31,379 nucleotides of DNA from JBCBWG01 sp039186015 (GTDB taxonomy: Bacteria > Pseudomonadota > Alphaproteobacteria > Rhizobiales > Hyphomicrobiaceae). The stretch lies in the NCBI GenBank assembly GCA_039186015.1, contig JBCDAH010000052.1:1-31379 (forward strand), written 5' to 3'. The notes beneath the pieces are model-generated. The model saw nothing but the letters and a program-made list of their open reading frames with translations. It had not been told where the DNA came from and searched no databases. The position numbers and the translations under genes were made by a program. Shown here piece by piece: positions 15,691 through 24,433 of the stretch (position 1 is the first letter of the stretch; every line of letters begins with the position of its first letter).

Positions 15691-17892
15691 CTATCGCGCT
15701 TGATTAACGTCGAAACGTGGCGGCTTACTTGATTCCAGAGCCTGGCCACGGCCTGAAAGACTTGGAATCTTCATGAAGTAGTCGTGGGAGTTAAACGGCT
15801 CCTCGTCCGCGCCAGGAAGAATCCGCTCCGCCGAACCGTCTTGCAGGATACGCCAGCTCTGCTGATTATCCTTTAGGTTTGCAACCATCACTTGATCTAG
15901 AATCTGTTCGTGGACCGTCGGGTTGTTGATTGGCGTCAGGGCCTCAACCCGCCGGTCAAGATTGCGCTGCATCAAGTCAGCAGAACTGATGTATACGGCT
16001 GCTTGCCGCGAGGGCAAGCCGTGCCCTGCCCCAAAGCAGAATATGCGCGCATGCTCCAAAAACCGTCCGACGATGCTCTTCACCCGGATGTTTTCAGAAA
16101 ACCCGGGTATACCTGGGCGCAAACAACAGATACCGCGGACCACCAGATCAATCGCAACACCGGCCTGTCCAGCCTGATATAAACTGTCAATGATCCCGGG
16201 ATCGACAAGTGAATTCATTTTCATCCAGATCGCACCGGGGCGTCCTGCTTTCACGTGCGCGATCTCATCCTCGATGTGCGTCATGATCCGTTCGCGAATT
16301 CCGTCCGGGCTCGCGGCCATCACTTCCAGTGACGGCGGACGACCGTAGCCGGTCACGAAATTGAAAATGCGCGCCACATCCCGGCCAATTGCCGGATCAT
16401 CTGTAAAGAACGACAGGTCCGTGTAGATCTTTGCCGTGATCGGATGGTAGTTGCCCGTCCCGATATGGCAGTAGGCCGACACGCCCTCGCTTTCCCGTCG
16501 TACGATCATGCCCAGCTTCGCGTGTGTCTTGAGCGACTGCACGCCATAAACAACATGCACGCCGGCTTTTTCAAGTTCCCGCGCCAGCGAGATGTTTGTC
16601 GCCTCATCGAAGCGGGCCTTCAATTCGATGACGGCTGTGACCGACTTTCCGAGTTCGGCCGCCTCTTTCAGGGCTTCCACAATCGGGCTGCGCTCGCGCA
16701 GGGTGCGATAGAGCGTCCATTTGATCGCAATCACATCAGGGTCAGTTACGGCCTGACGCAGATACCGTAAAACAGCGTCGAATGATTCGTAGGGATGCTG
16801 GACGACGAAATCCTTGGCGCGGATCGCCGCAAAGACGTCGTTGCTCGACTCCTCGATCCGCTCTGGAAAGCGTGGCGTAAACGGAGCAAACAGAAGCTTT
16901 GGACGATCTCTGACGATCAGCTGGGAGACATCAGCCAACCCTACCAGCCCGTCCTTGATGAACGTGGATTGGCTATCGACCTCAAGATGTCGAATGACGA
17001 ACTTCTGCAGTACGGACGGCATTCTCGCATCAATCTCAAGCCGAATGACGTTCCCGCGCCGACGCCTCCGAAGCAGAGCCTCGTAATGGCGCGTCAAGTC
17101 TTCTGCCTCTTCCTCATACTCGATGTCGCTGTCGCGCAGGACGCGAAATAGGCCCTTCGCCTTAACGGAAAAGCCGGGATAGATCTCCTCAAGGAACAGA
17201 CCGATAATCGTTTCCAAACTGACAAAGCGGATTTGCGACGCCTTTTTGCCTTTTCGACACGGCAGCCGCGTAAAGCGATCCACTTGCGGCGGGATCGGCA
17301 CCAAGCCATTCATCGGCCGTCCGTCATCGTCGACAAGCTCAAGCCCTAAGGTCAGGCCGCGATTTTGAATGAATGGAAACGGATGTGCCGGATCAACATT
17401 AAGCGGCGTTAGGATCTGGAAAATCCGGTCCATAAACAAGTCGCGAAGCAGCGTGCGTTCATGATCTGTGATTTGATCCTCTTCGACCAGGAGGATCCCA
17501 GCATTCGCCATCTCTTTCCGGATGGAGCGCCAGCGCTCGAGTTTGCGCGCGACGAGATCGCTGGTGAACCGATTGATCTCGCGGAGTTGCTGCTCCGCCG
17601 TCAGCCCGTCCGCGCTCAGGTCCTCGACACCCTCGCGGACCTGCCCTTCGAGCCCGGCCACCCGGACCATGTAGAATTCATCCAGGTTAGAGGCCGAGAT
17701 CGACAAAAAGCGCAGGCGCTCCAACAGTGGATGGCTTGCGTTGCCCGCCTCTTCCAGCACACGCAGATTGAATTGCAGCCAGGACAACTCGCGATTGTAG
17801 AACCGCTCTGCGCTGTCCATCAGATCCGTTTCATGCCCGTTGACGACGCTGGGTCCGTTGGTGACGCTGCGTCTGTAATCGGATGTCGACAA
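15691..17892 (-). CDS. ppk1: Polyphosphate kinase 1
   Basis: Makes inorganic polyphosphate from ATP at the membrane or in the cytoplasm, through a phosphohistidine intermediate. The N-terminal FYNRELSWLQFNLRVLEEA block, the middle domains, and the two phospholipase-D-like C-terminal domains are all present. The autophosphorylated His is in LKTHAKL and the second conserved His in FLEHARI. I chose a TTG start at 17892 because GGAGG lies exactly 6 nt upstream, giving 733 residues with the His pair at about 457 and 614. An ATG at 17931 has no ribosome binding site. An ATG at 17820, just before the conserved block, is a second alternative. It is followed by ppx and preceded by hdaA on the same strand. 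Confidence 0.95.
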   Translation of the reverse strand: MSTSDYRRSVTNGPSVVNGHETDLMDSAERFYNRELSWLQFNLRVLEEAGNASHPLLERLRFLSISASNLDEFYMVRVAGLEGQVREGVEDLSADGLTAEQQLREINRFTSDLVARKLERWRSIRKEMANAGILLVEEDQITDHERTLLRDLFMDRIFQILTPLNVDPAHPFPFIQNRGLTLGLELVDDDGRPMNGLVPIPPQVDRFTRLPCRKGKKASQIRFVSLETIIGLFLEEIYPGFSVKAKGLFRVLRDSDIEYEEEAEDLTRHYEALLRRRRRGNVIRLEIDARMPSVLQKFVIRHLEVDSQSTFIKDGLVGLADVSQLIVRDRPKLLFAPFTPRFPERIEESSNDVFAAIRAKDFVVQHPYESFDAVLRYLRQAVTDPDVIAIKWTLYRTLRERSPIVEALKEAAELGKSVTAVIELKARFDEATNISLARELEKAGVHVVYGVQSLKTHAKLGMIVRRESEGVSAYCHIGTGNYHPITAKIYTDLSFFTDDPAIGRDVARIFNFVTGYGRPPSLEVMAASPDGIRERIMTHIEDEIAHVKAGRPGAIWMKMNSLVDPGIIDSLYQAGQAGVAIDLVVRGICCLRPGIPGFSENIRVKSIVGRFLEHARIFCFGAGHGLPSRQAAVYISSADLMQRNLDRRVEALTPINNPTVHEQILDQVMVANLKDNQQSWRILQDGSAERILPGADEEPFNSHDYFMKIPSLSGRGQALESSKPPRFDVNQAR

Positions 17893-18034
17893 GACTGCCC
17901 TCCGCACGGAGCCGTAACACTGCCGCTTCATGCAGCACTGTAAGACTGATCCCTCACCATCGTCGAGGCTGGAACACCTATGCTCTGAACGAGTTTAGTG
18001 AAACAACCTATTGGCCACTTTCGTCAATCCACCG

Positions 18035-18748
18035 TTAATCGCGCTGTTGCTGCGGCGGCCCGCCATCAGCTTCCGCGATCCGATCCGCAAGGACCTGCCC
18101 CGCCAATATCCTGGTGACACGGCGGCGATCAGCAAGTGATCTGCGATCAATGCGTGCAACAATGTCGTTCGCCGCTTCCGCGGACCGCTCCATATGGCGG
18201 AGAATATAGGACACCACGAGTGGCTCGACCTGCAGCTGGCGGTCAGAGAAGAGTTTGACGAGCAAGGCGCGCAGCAATGCGTCATCGGGCGCGGAGATCT
18301 CTGCGCCCGGCAACGCCCGGAGCCGCGATCTGAGATCGGGTATCCGGGCACTGAGGGCGCCCGGCGCACAGCGCGACGTCAACAAGACCGTACATTGGCT
18401 TTCGCGCGCGTGATTGAGCAGATGAAACAACGCCCGCTCGTCCTTCAGCTCGCGATCGATGTCGTCGACAGCCAGAGCAGCGCCGTCACCGAGATTGGCT
18501 ACAACCTCTTCCGTCAGGTCGGCGCCGGATAGGACGGAACCACCGCTGCGTGCGCGCCATACCGATACGAGGTGGGACTTCCCGCAACCGGCAGCGCCAT
18601 AGATGAGAACAGCCGGGGCAGGCCAAGTCGGCCACTGCTCGACGAACGCGACCGCCGCTTCGTTCGCGCGACTGACAAGAAAGTCCTCTGCCCCGAATGC
18701 GGCTCGGAACGGTAGCGCAAGGGGGAGTTGGCGCGGCCCGTCTGCCAT
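18035..18748 (-). CDS. hdaA: DnaA regulatory inactivator homologue (HdaA)
   Basis: A short DnaA-type AAA+ protein that, with the DNA-loaded sliding clamp, makes DnaA hydrolyse its ATP and so prevents re-initiation of replication. In 237 residues are an N-terminal clamp-binding-like motif QLPLAL (7-12), Walker A GAAGCGKS (51-58), Walker B ALAVDDID (91-98), an Arg-containing SRLRALPG region and a helical lid. It lacks the DnaA DNA-binding domain, as Hda proteins do. Its position between the AI-2E permease gene and ppk1 is the usual one in alphaproteobacteria, which supports the assignment. It starts 2 bp after the permease stop codon. Confidence 0.92.
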   Translation of the reverse strand: MADGPRQLPLALPFRAAFGAEDFLVSRANEAAVAFVEQWPTWPAPAVLIYGAAGCGKSHLVSVWRARSGGSVLSGADLTEEVVANLGDGAALAVDDIDRELKDERALFHLLNHARESQCTVLLTSRCAPGALSARIPDLRSRLRALPGAEISAPDDALLRALLVKLFSDRQLQVEPLVVSYILRHMERSAEAANDIVARIDRRSLADRRRVTRILAGQVLADRIAEADGGPPQQQRD

Positions 18749-18750
18749 CG

Positions 18751-19887
18751 CTATGCCGACCCGTCTCTCGACTGGTCACCGCTTGCAACAACGTCACCAG
18801 TCCCAAACCGACCCTGATAGAGGCGGCTGCCGAGATAGATCTTCAACGCAAAGCGGACCAACACACCCATGGCCGCCGCGAGCGGGACTGCAACCAGAAC
18901 ACCGACAATGCCGAACAGGTAGCTGAATACCATCAGCGCAAAAATCAACCACACTGGATGCAATCCGATCTTGGACCCGACGATGTTGGGTGCCAGCACA
19001 CCGGCGTCGAGGGCCTGGGCGCCGGCAAAAATCGCGATCACAGCCAGAAGCAGTCCGTAATCCGGCCAGGATTGAACAATTGCGAGACTTGACGCCGTGA
19101 TCAATCCAAGCGCCCATCCGACAAACGGTACGAACGTCATAACCCCGGTCATGATCCCGACAAGCAGCCCGTACTTCAGGCCCGCCGCACTGAGGGCGAT
19201 AACGTAGTACGTGCCGAGGATCAGACAGACGAGCCCCTGCCCGCGAATGAACGCTGCAATCCGATTGTCGATATCAGTAACAATCTGGCGCAACGTGTCC
19301 TCGTGATCCCGCGGTACCAGGGTTCCGAGCCGCTCCACCATCGGGTGCCAGTCAACAAGAACGTAAAACGCCACCAGCGGCGCAATTAGCAGAACGGCCA
19401 CGACCTCGATAATCGTGCGACCTTGCGACCAGATGGACTGGGCGACATAGCTTGCGATTTGCGCCCAGTTCTTCGAAAGCTCCGCCAGGCCTTGATCAAG
19501 GCCGACCTCGAAACTTGTAAAGTTCTCGCCGAGTTGCGCGCGCGCCCATGTTTCGAAAGCCAGACGGAGCCGTTCGAGCTCACCCGGCAATGTTGCAACC
19601 AACTGTTGCACCTGCGCCGCGGCAAGCGGCAACACAAAGACCAGCACCAGAACCAGCAGCATCACGACGACAAGGATAACACTTGCGGCCGCCACAATCC
19701 GTGGGAGGCCGAGCGCCGTCAGTCGGTCTGCGATCGGATTCAGGGCGTAGGCAATGACCATGCCGGCGACAAACGGCAGAAGCACCTCGCTCAGCGCCAG
19801 GACCGCAAGCGAGAACAGGAGACCCAGCACCAGCCAGATCAATAACTGCCGATCGCCGCGGAAACCACCTGCCCGGTCGTTAGACAT
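18751..19887 (-). CDS. AI-2E/PerM family permease
   Basis: An inner-membrane protein of 378 residues with about eight hydrophobic segments. The N-terminal half has a pair of helices (about 15-55), then one at 63-90. A cytoplasmic amphipathic stretch (about 95-150) precedes the C-terminal helical bundle with 'GIMTGVMTFVPFVGWALGLI' and 'APNIVGSKIGLHPVWLIFALM', both typical of the AI-2 exporter/PerM family. Members export small molecules or ions (TqsA with AI-2 is one case); the substrate here is unknown. The stop codon is 2 bp from the start of hdaA, so the pair must be co-transcribed. Family assignment is sure, function is not. Confidence 0.92.
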   Translation of the reverse strand: MSNDRAGGFRGDRQLLIWLVLGLLFSLAVLALSEVLLPFVAGMVIAYALNPIADRLTALGLPRIVAAASVILVVVMLLVLVLVFVLPLAAAQVQQLVATLPGELERLRLAFETWARAQLGENFTSFEVGLDQGLAELSKNWAQIASYVAQSIWSQGRTIIEVVAVLLIAPLVAFYVLVDWHPMVERLGTLVPRDHEDTLRQIVTDIDNRIAAFIRGQGLVCLILGTYYVIALSAAGLKYGLLVGIMTGVMTFVPFVGWALGLITASSLAIVQSWPDYGLLLAVIAIFAGAQALDAGVLAPNIVGSKIGLHPVWLIFALMVFSYLFGIVGVLVAVPLAAAMGVLVRFALKIYLGSRLYQGRFGTGDVVASGDQSRDGSA

Positions 19888-20098
19888 ACTCGCCGGGGCT
19901 CCGTTTGCTGAAAGATATCGTCAAACAACTTCTAGATCGTCTCGGACAAAACTGGAACCGTCCGACGTCCCAGCAAACCGACCCGGCAAACCAGCCCGAG
20001 GCCGAAATCCTATAAAAGCCACGCGCGTAACCTGTCAAAGCACCTACACGGCTGAGCCAACAGCTCAATCGAGACCAGCGCGCGCGGGAACCTGTGGA

Positions 20099-21262
20099 TT
20101 ACTGGAGAAGCAAGCCATTGTCCGTCTCAAGCAGGTTGAGCCCGTCTCGCGCAAGCTCATCGCGCAACGCTTGTTGGCCCTTGCGATACGATACGGCAAT
20201 CTGCGCATCCCGCGTTGAGAGACCGTTGATCTCCACGTTTTCAACGCCTGGAACCCGCTCGATGGCATCGCGAATGCGCTTCCAGTCCCGCAGGCTTTGA
20301 AACCGCACGGTCATCTCGACAACACCATTGTTGGCGGCCAACGCGCCAGCTGCCGGCGCACGCGACGGTGCCGACACCGCCTTCCATCGCCCTTCAACAA
20401 TGCCGAGCGCAATCACAGCCGCCAGTTCCATCGTGTACTCAAAATCTTCGGGCTCGAACCGGAGCGCGCGTTTGATCGACAAGGGCCCGACAGCGTCCTG
20501 CCCCGCCAGCCAGAAACTGAGGCGTTTCGCTGCCAAGTCCGGTTGCACCATCGCCAATACGACGCGCGGCACGCCGTATTCACCGGCCAAGATCCGCATG
20601 CCACTGCCGCGCTGTTCAATCAGCATTTTGATAGTGTCGCTATGGATCTCTTTGCGGAGCAATTCCAGACGCACCGGTGTCAGCGCGTTCGTGAGATCCA
20701 AATCGCGCCAAACAGATCGCCAAAGACGTACGCCGGCTGCGCCTTGATAGGCCTTTGGCACGGCGCCTTGGACAGGCTCAGGCGGACGATAAGCCAACAC
20801 GACGGTTACGGGATCAGCCGGCGTGTCCACAAAGGCCACCCCAGCGTCATCCAAGAACTTGCGCACGGCCTTTTCCCGGAATGAGAAGTTCAGACTCGCT
20901 TCATACCGGGTTCGCGAGTTCCGCTCAGACGCAACCGCAACGCCGTCGACCAGCTCAGCCGCACGTTCCAGGGGCAAGGACCTGATCTGTGCATAGCGTG
21001 TCACTGGCACGAGCCGACGCAGCAATGACCGAAACGCCGAAATCTGGCCGTCTGCGATCGCTTTGCGTTTTGCAGCGACGGCGTTGCGCGCTTCGGCCCC
21101 AACCGGGTACTTCGCAACGACAAACACATTCGGATCCGCGGCCGAGGCCGATGGCACCGCCACGCCACTGCTTGCAATGCCAATACAGCCGGCATACGCC
21201 AGAACCACCCGCCACGCCCGCGTCGAACACCACTTCGGTCTTTGATCCACAGTCATGTGCAT
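20099..21262 (-). CDS. DUF2066 domain-containing exported protein
   Basis: A 387-residue protein of unknown function matching the DUF2066 family, which in alphaproteobacteria is regularly found beside the AI-2E permease, hda and purM. The ATG at 21262 was chosen because GGAG lies 6 nt upstream and a signal peptide follows directly (basic start, hydrophobic VVLAYAGCIGIASSGVAV, cleavage ASA-AD). A second ATG two codons on (21256) is possible, while the longer ORF from 21433 would add 57 residues with no ribosome binding site. The body has the 'QARSLLRRLVP'-like opening, an 'RYEASLNFSFREKAVRKFLDDAGV' block as in the family, and a C-terminal ferredoxin-like segment (about 300-375). A periplasmic location is inferred. 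Confidence 0.83.
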   Translation of the reverse strand: MHMTVDQRPKWCSTRAWRVVLAYAGCIGIASSGVAVPSASAADPNVFVVAKYPVGAEARNAVAAKRKAIADGQISAFRSLLRRLVPVTRYAQIRSLPLERAAELVDGVAVASERNSRTRYEASLNFSFREKAVRKFLDDAGVAFVDTPADPVTVVLAYRPPEPVQGAVPKAYQGAAGVRLWRSVWRDLDLTNALTPVRLELLRKEIHSDTIKMLIEQRGSGMRILAGEYGVPRVVLAMVQPDLAAKRLSFWLAGQDAVGPLSIKRALRFEPEDFEYTMELAAVIALGIVEGRWKAVSAPSRAPAAGALAANNGVVEMTVRFQSLRDWKRIRDAIERVPGVENVEINGLSTRDAQIAVSYRKGQQALRDELARDGLNLLETDNGLLLQ

Positions 21263-21630
21263 TGCCGCTCCGCATTTCACTCTGCTAGAGCGTGAGACTT
21301 CGAGGTCGACATGCCGAACAACCAGCAAGCCCCAGACGAAAAACACGCTCCAGATCAGATTATGAGAGCGAAATGCATGTTCCGACAACAACGCTCTTGC
21401 GTTTCCAGTCGCAACCAACCCGCTCTTGGCCAACCCGCTCCGGGGATGTGATGCCTAGAGGTTTCCGGCGAGATTGTGTTGGCGTCAATGGTAAGTGCGC
21501 AAATCACGTACAGCGATGCAGACCGGATGCGCTCATCAACCGCCTGTTTCGGACGTATCGCCCGATCCCGTGCCGCTTTGGTTACACAGCCCCGAAGCTG
21601 GTGATGGACCCGGGGTAAGAAGGAGAGCCA
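21263..21630. other. Divergent intergenic region DUF2066/purM
   Basis: These 368 bp lie between divergent starts and must hold the promoter of the DUF2066-AI-2E-hda side and that of purM. Apart from a direct repeat (listed separately) and the AAGGAG ribosome binding site of purM, I see no gene, riboswitch-like fold or clear -35/-10 pair. Confidence 0.55.
21415..21440. repeat. 11-bp direct repeat upstream of purM
   Basis: CCAACCCGCTC occurs at 21415-21425 and again at 21430-21440, a 15-bp period, in the divergent gap about 190 bp before purM. Two spaced copies could be a regulator site, but the half-turn-offset spacing and lack of further copies make this weak. Confidence 0.3.
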
Positions 21631-22704
21631 ATGTCACGCGCGAACCCCGGGCGCAATGCGCCGCTCACCTATCGCGATGCCGGAGTCGACATCGACGCCG
21701 GCAATGCCCTGGTCTCCGCGATCAAACCGCTGGTTAAAGCCACGCAACGCCCTGGTGCCGAATCAGAACTGGGGGGATTTGGCGGCCTGTTCGACCTTAA
21801 GGCTGCCGGCTTTACTGACCCAATCCTTGTGGCCGCCAATGACGGGGTTGGTACGAAACTCAAAATCGCGATCGAAACCGGCCAGCACGACACAGTTGGC
21901 ATTGATCTCGTCGCGATGTGTGTCAACGATCTGATTGTACAGGGGGCAGAACCCCTGTTCTTCCTGGATTACTTCGCGACCGGACGTCTCGATCCGGGTA
22001 TTGCCGAGGCGGTCATTTCAGGCATTGCCGAGGGCTGTACACGTGCCGGCTGCGCTCTGATCGGTGGCGAGACCGCCGAGATGCCAGGCATGTATGCCGA
22101 CGGAGATTACGATCTGGCGGGATTCTCCGTCGGGGCTGCGGAACGTGGCCAGTTACTTCCTCGGGACGACATATCGCCGGGCGATGTCCTCCTGGGATTG
22201 CCGTCAAGCGGTGTCCATTCGAATGGCTATTCACTTGTTCGCAAACTGGTCGCGGATCAGGGTCTCGATTGGGACCAACCAGCGCCTTGGTCACCTGACA
22301 CCACACTTGCGGCGACCCTCCTCGCGCCAACCCGGATCTACGTCAAACCGTTGCTGAAGGCGATCCGCGAGACTGGCGCCATTAAAGCGCTTGCCCACAT
22401 CACCGGGGGCGGCTTGATTGAGAACATCCCTCGGGTTCTGCCCGACACGCTCGCGGCGCGCCTTGATCTTGGCGCCAGCCCGCTTCCGCCCGTTTTCCAA
22501 TGGCTCCAAGACCGATCCGGCCTTGGACAAGACGAGATGCTTCGCACCTTCAATTGCGGAATCGGCATGGTTGCGGTCGTTGGGCCAGACCAAAGTGACG
22601 CTGTGCGACACGTGCTCAATGAGGACCTTTTTGACCCTGTTGGAACCGTGGGAGAGGTCGTCGCGCGGGCCAATGCCTCAGACCCGGCCGTGTCCTGGAG
22701 TTAG
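21631..22704 (+). CDS. purM: Phosphoribosylformylglycinamidine cyclo-ligase (AIR synthetase)
   Basis: Closes FGAM to aminoimidazole ribonucleotide with ATP, the fifth step of purine synthesis, in the cytoplasm. The 357 residues show the Gly-rich 'GGFGGLFDL' start, 'DGVGTKLKIA', 'VNDLIVQGAEPLFFLDYFATG', 'GGETAEMPGMY' and 'HITGGGLIENIPR', all family landmarks, in order. The start has AAGGAG a few bases upstream. It is followed 107 bp later by a DUF4274-like gene and then purN on the same strand. E. coli PurM is about 345 residues, so the length is normal. Confidence 0.97.
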   Translation: MSRANPGRNAPLTYRDAGVDIDAGNALVSAIKPLVKATQRPGAESELGGFGGLFDLKAAGFTDPILVAANDGVGTKLKIAIETGQHDTVGIDLVAMCVNDLIVQGAEPLFFLDYFATGRLDPGIAEAVISGIAEGCTRAGCALIGGETAEMPGMYADGDYDLAGFSVGAAERGQLLPRDDISPGDVLLGLPSSGVHSNGYSLVRKLVADQGLDWDQPAPWSPDTTLAATLLAPTRIYVKPLLKAIRETGAIKALAHITGGGLIENIPRVLPDTLAARLDLGASPLPPVFQWLQDRSGLGQDEMLRTFNCGIGMVAVVGPDQSDAVRHVLNEDLFDPVGTVGEVVARANASDPAVSWS

Positions 22705-22717
22705 AGCAGTTTGACCC

Positions 22718-22746
22718 TAGGCGACTGAAAGCTACGCCATCGCCTA
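22718..22746 (+). other. Hairpin between purM and the DUF4274-like gene
   Basis: TAGGCGA (22718-22724) and TCGCCTA (22740-22746) form a 7-bp inverted repeat with a 15-nt spacer, starting 14 bp after the purM stop. No T-run follows. It may stabilise the purM message or partly block read-through. Confidence 0.35.
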
Positions 22747-22811
22747 AACGCAATATCCCCGCACAAAGCCGATGCCTTGTCTTTCGCTTGATTAGTCGGA
22801 GAGACCTGCAA

Positions 22812-23351
22812 ATGGCTGTTTCAGAGGCGCGGCGCGCGCGTATCATGCGTTATGCACAGATGATCGGCGAGAGCGATGTCGACATCACGGGTTGGACCGA
22901 CGAAGAACTGGAACAACACTCGGAGCAGTGCGCCGAGGAAACGCGCGAGTTTCTGAACGCAACCACGGCAGCGGACGAACTGCACCTGTTCGCGACCTAT
23001 TGGAACTGGGATGAGGATCCGGAATTCATAAAGATGGTGGCAACCCATGACCATGCAGATGCCGGGACGCTACTTTTGGTCTATTGGCGCTCCGCCCCGG
23101 AGTACAATCGCCAGTTTCCTGGTCGCGTGAACCCCAACGACACGCTGGACGGCCCGGTGCTGCTTGCGATTCAAAAACTGATCGAGGCGCGATTCGTTGA
23201 TCGAGATATCCAGACGTGGGACATCCCGTTCGACCCGGCAAATGACGATGGACTGAGCCGAATTGGCCTATATGACATGTTTCGAGATAAGTTCATCGAG
23301 GATCTTCCGGAGATCATGTATCAGGCGCTGCCTGGACGCACGACACCTTAA
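22812..23351 (+). CDS. DUF4274-like hypothetical protein
   Basis: A 179-residue acidic soluble protein without signal peptide or membrane helices. The segment ELHLFATYWNWDEDPEFIKMV followed by 'H-D-H-A-D-A-GTLLLVYW' (about 55-92) matches the shape of DUF4274 proteins: a short helix, N/W-W-D, a 20-residue spacer, then GT-A/L-L-x-x-F/Y-W. The rest is not recognised. The ATG at 22812 was preferred because GGAGAG lies upstream at usable distance. The gene separates purM from purN, which are usually adjacent, and runs in the same direction, so it is probably co-transcribed. No role in purine synthesis can be read from the sequence. Confidence 0.72.
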   Translation: MAVSEARRARIMRYAQMIGESDVDITGWTDEELEQHSEQCAEETREFLNATTAADELHLFATYWNWDEDPEFIKMVATHDHADAGTLLLVYWRSAPEYNRQFPGRVNPNDTLDGPVLLAIQKLIEARFVDRDIQTWDIPFDPANDDGLSRIGLYDMFRDKFIEDLPEIMYQALPGRTTP

Positions 23352-23462
23352 CGCTTAGATGATGTCCGCCGTAGGCGGAATGGTTCCAGCGGGAGCCGAA
23401 AGACGAGAGGCGCCGCGGTTGCCGGAATCCGTTTGGCCCGACGCCGTGAGACACACACACGC

Positions 23463-24167
23463 ATGACACCTCAACTGCCTGGACGCATCAAGACCGCTAT
23501 CCTGATCTCCGGGCGCGGCTCGAACATGATGGCACTGGTCGAGGCGGCCCGCGCCAGCGACTATCCGGCCGAGATCGCACTCGTGCTGTCGAATCGCCCT
23601 GAAGCGCCGGGCCTTGCTTGGGCGCGCGATCAGGACATACCAACCGGCATTGTTGATCATCGTACGTTTCCGGATCGCGAGGCATTCGAGGCGGCGCTTC
23701 AGGGAATGCTGCTGGAACACCAAATTGCGTTCATCGCGCTGGCGGGCTTTATGCGCGTCTTGACGGCGCCGTTCGTCGAGCAATGGGCCGGTAGAATGAT
23801 CAACATTCACCCGTCTCTTTTGCCGGATTTCAAGGGCTTGAACACATACGAGCGTGCCCTCGCGGCCGGAGTCGCGCGATCTGGGTGCACCGTGCATTTT
23901 GTCGAGCCGGAAATGGATTCCGGGCCAATTATTGTCCAAGCGCCCGTTGCCATCGAGCGGGACGACACGCCCGACGGTTTAGCGGCCCGGATCCTTCGTC
24001 AGGAACACAGGATTTATCCGTTGGCACTCGGATGGGTCACCTCCGGCCGTATCAAACTGGACAACGGCGTCGTCACAGTACGCGGCACACTTGGAGTCGA
24101 CGCAGATGGGGTCGACGCAGGTTCAGATACGGTCGTCCCGGCACTCAGCTGCAACACGCGTTCATAA
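23463..24167 (+). CDS. purN: Phosphoribosylglycinamide formyltransferase
   Basis: Transfers the formyl group of 10-formyl-THF to GAR, the third step of purine synthesis. From the ATG at 23463 the protein has 234 residues with the GAR-binding loop ISGRGSN (15-21), the catalytic set Asn114, His116 in NIHPSLLPDF, and Asp152 in EMDSGPII. E. coli PurN has about 212 residues; the extra length is a C-terminal tail holding a near-repeat GVDADGVDAG. The longer reading from 23433 adds ten Arg-rich residues before the conserved start. It is third in the purM-DUF4274-purN run. Confidence 0.96.
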   Translation: MTPQLPGRIKTAILISGRGSNMMALVEAARASDYPAEIALVLSNRPEAPGLAWARDQDIPTGIVDHRTFPDREAFEAALQGMLLEHQIAFIALAGFMRVLTAPFVEQWAGRMINIHPSLLPDFKGLNTYERALAAGVARSGCTVHFVEPEMDSGPIIVQAPVAIERDDTPDGLAARILRQEHRIYPLALGWVTSGRIKLDNGVVTVRGTLGVDADGVDAGSDTVVPALSCNTRS

Positions 24168-24342
24168 TGTTTGCAACAATCCCCCGCGGCGCTGTGTCCT
24201 TTGGCCTGCGAGGCTATGGACAGGTTGTAATGGCCGATGGTAGCTCTCCCTGGTTTTGAGGGGCGCTGCATCACATCGACCTCGTTGTCAGAGGCTTTCC
24301 ACAAGTCATACGCGGTGGCAGCAGTTGCAGCTGTGTCACACT

Positions 24343-24360
24343 TGACCTTAGTCAAGGTCA
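24343..24360. promoter_or_regulatory. Inverted repeat upstream of the P450 gene
   Basis: TGACCTT-AGTC-AAGGTCA is a perfect 7-4-7 inverted repeat, 73 bp before the P450 start. A -35-like TTGACC overlaps its left arm (24342-24347). The geometry is like SoxR/MerR-type operators, where the dyad lies in the spacer. However, no good -10 hexamer is found 19-20 bp downstream, so the promoter reading is incomplete. A TetR-type operator is equally possible. Confidence 0.45.
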
Positions 24361-24433
24361 CAGGCCCCGATGCTCAAGAAAAGGTGCTGAGTCAGCGCAA
24401 TCCGCCAGTGGCCCCGGGATCTGGAGACCGACC

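Noticed and set aside
23365..23379. TCCGCC-GTA-GGCGGA hairpin before purN
   Set aside because: The stem is only 6 bp with a 3-nt loop and no T-run; likely chance.
24014..24361. 115-residue minus-strand ORF covering the end of purN and the P450 upstream region
   Set aside because: It overlaps conserved purN codons, begins inside the inverted repeat, and has no recognisable domain or ribosome binding site.
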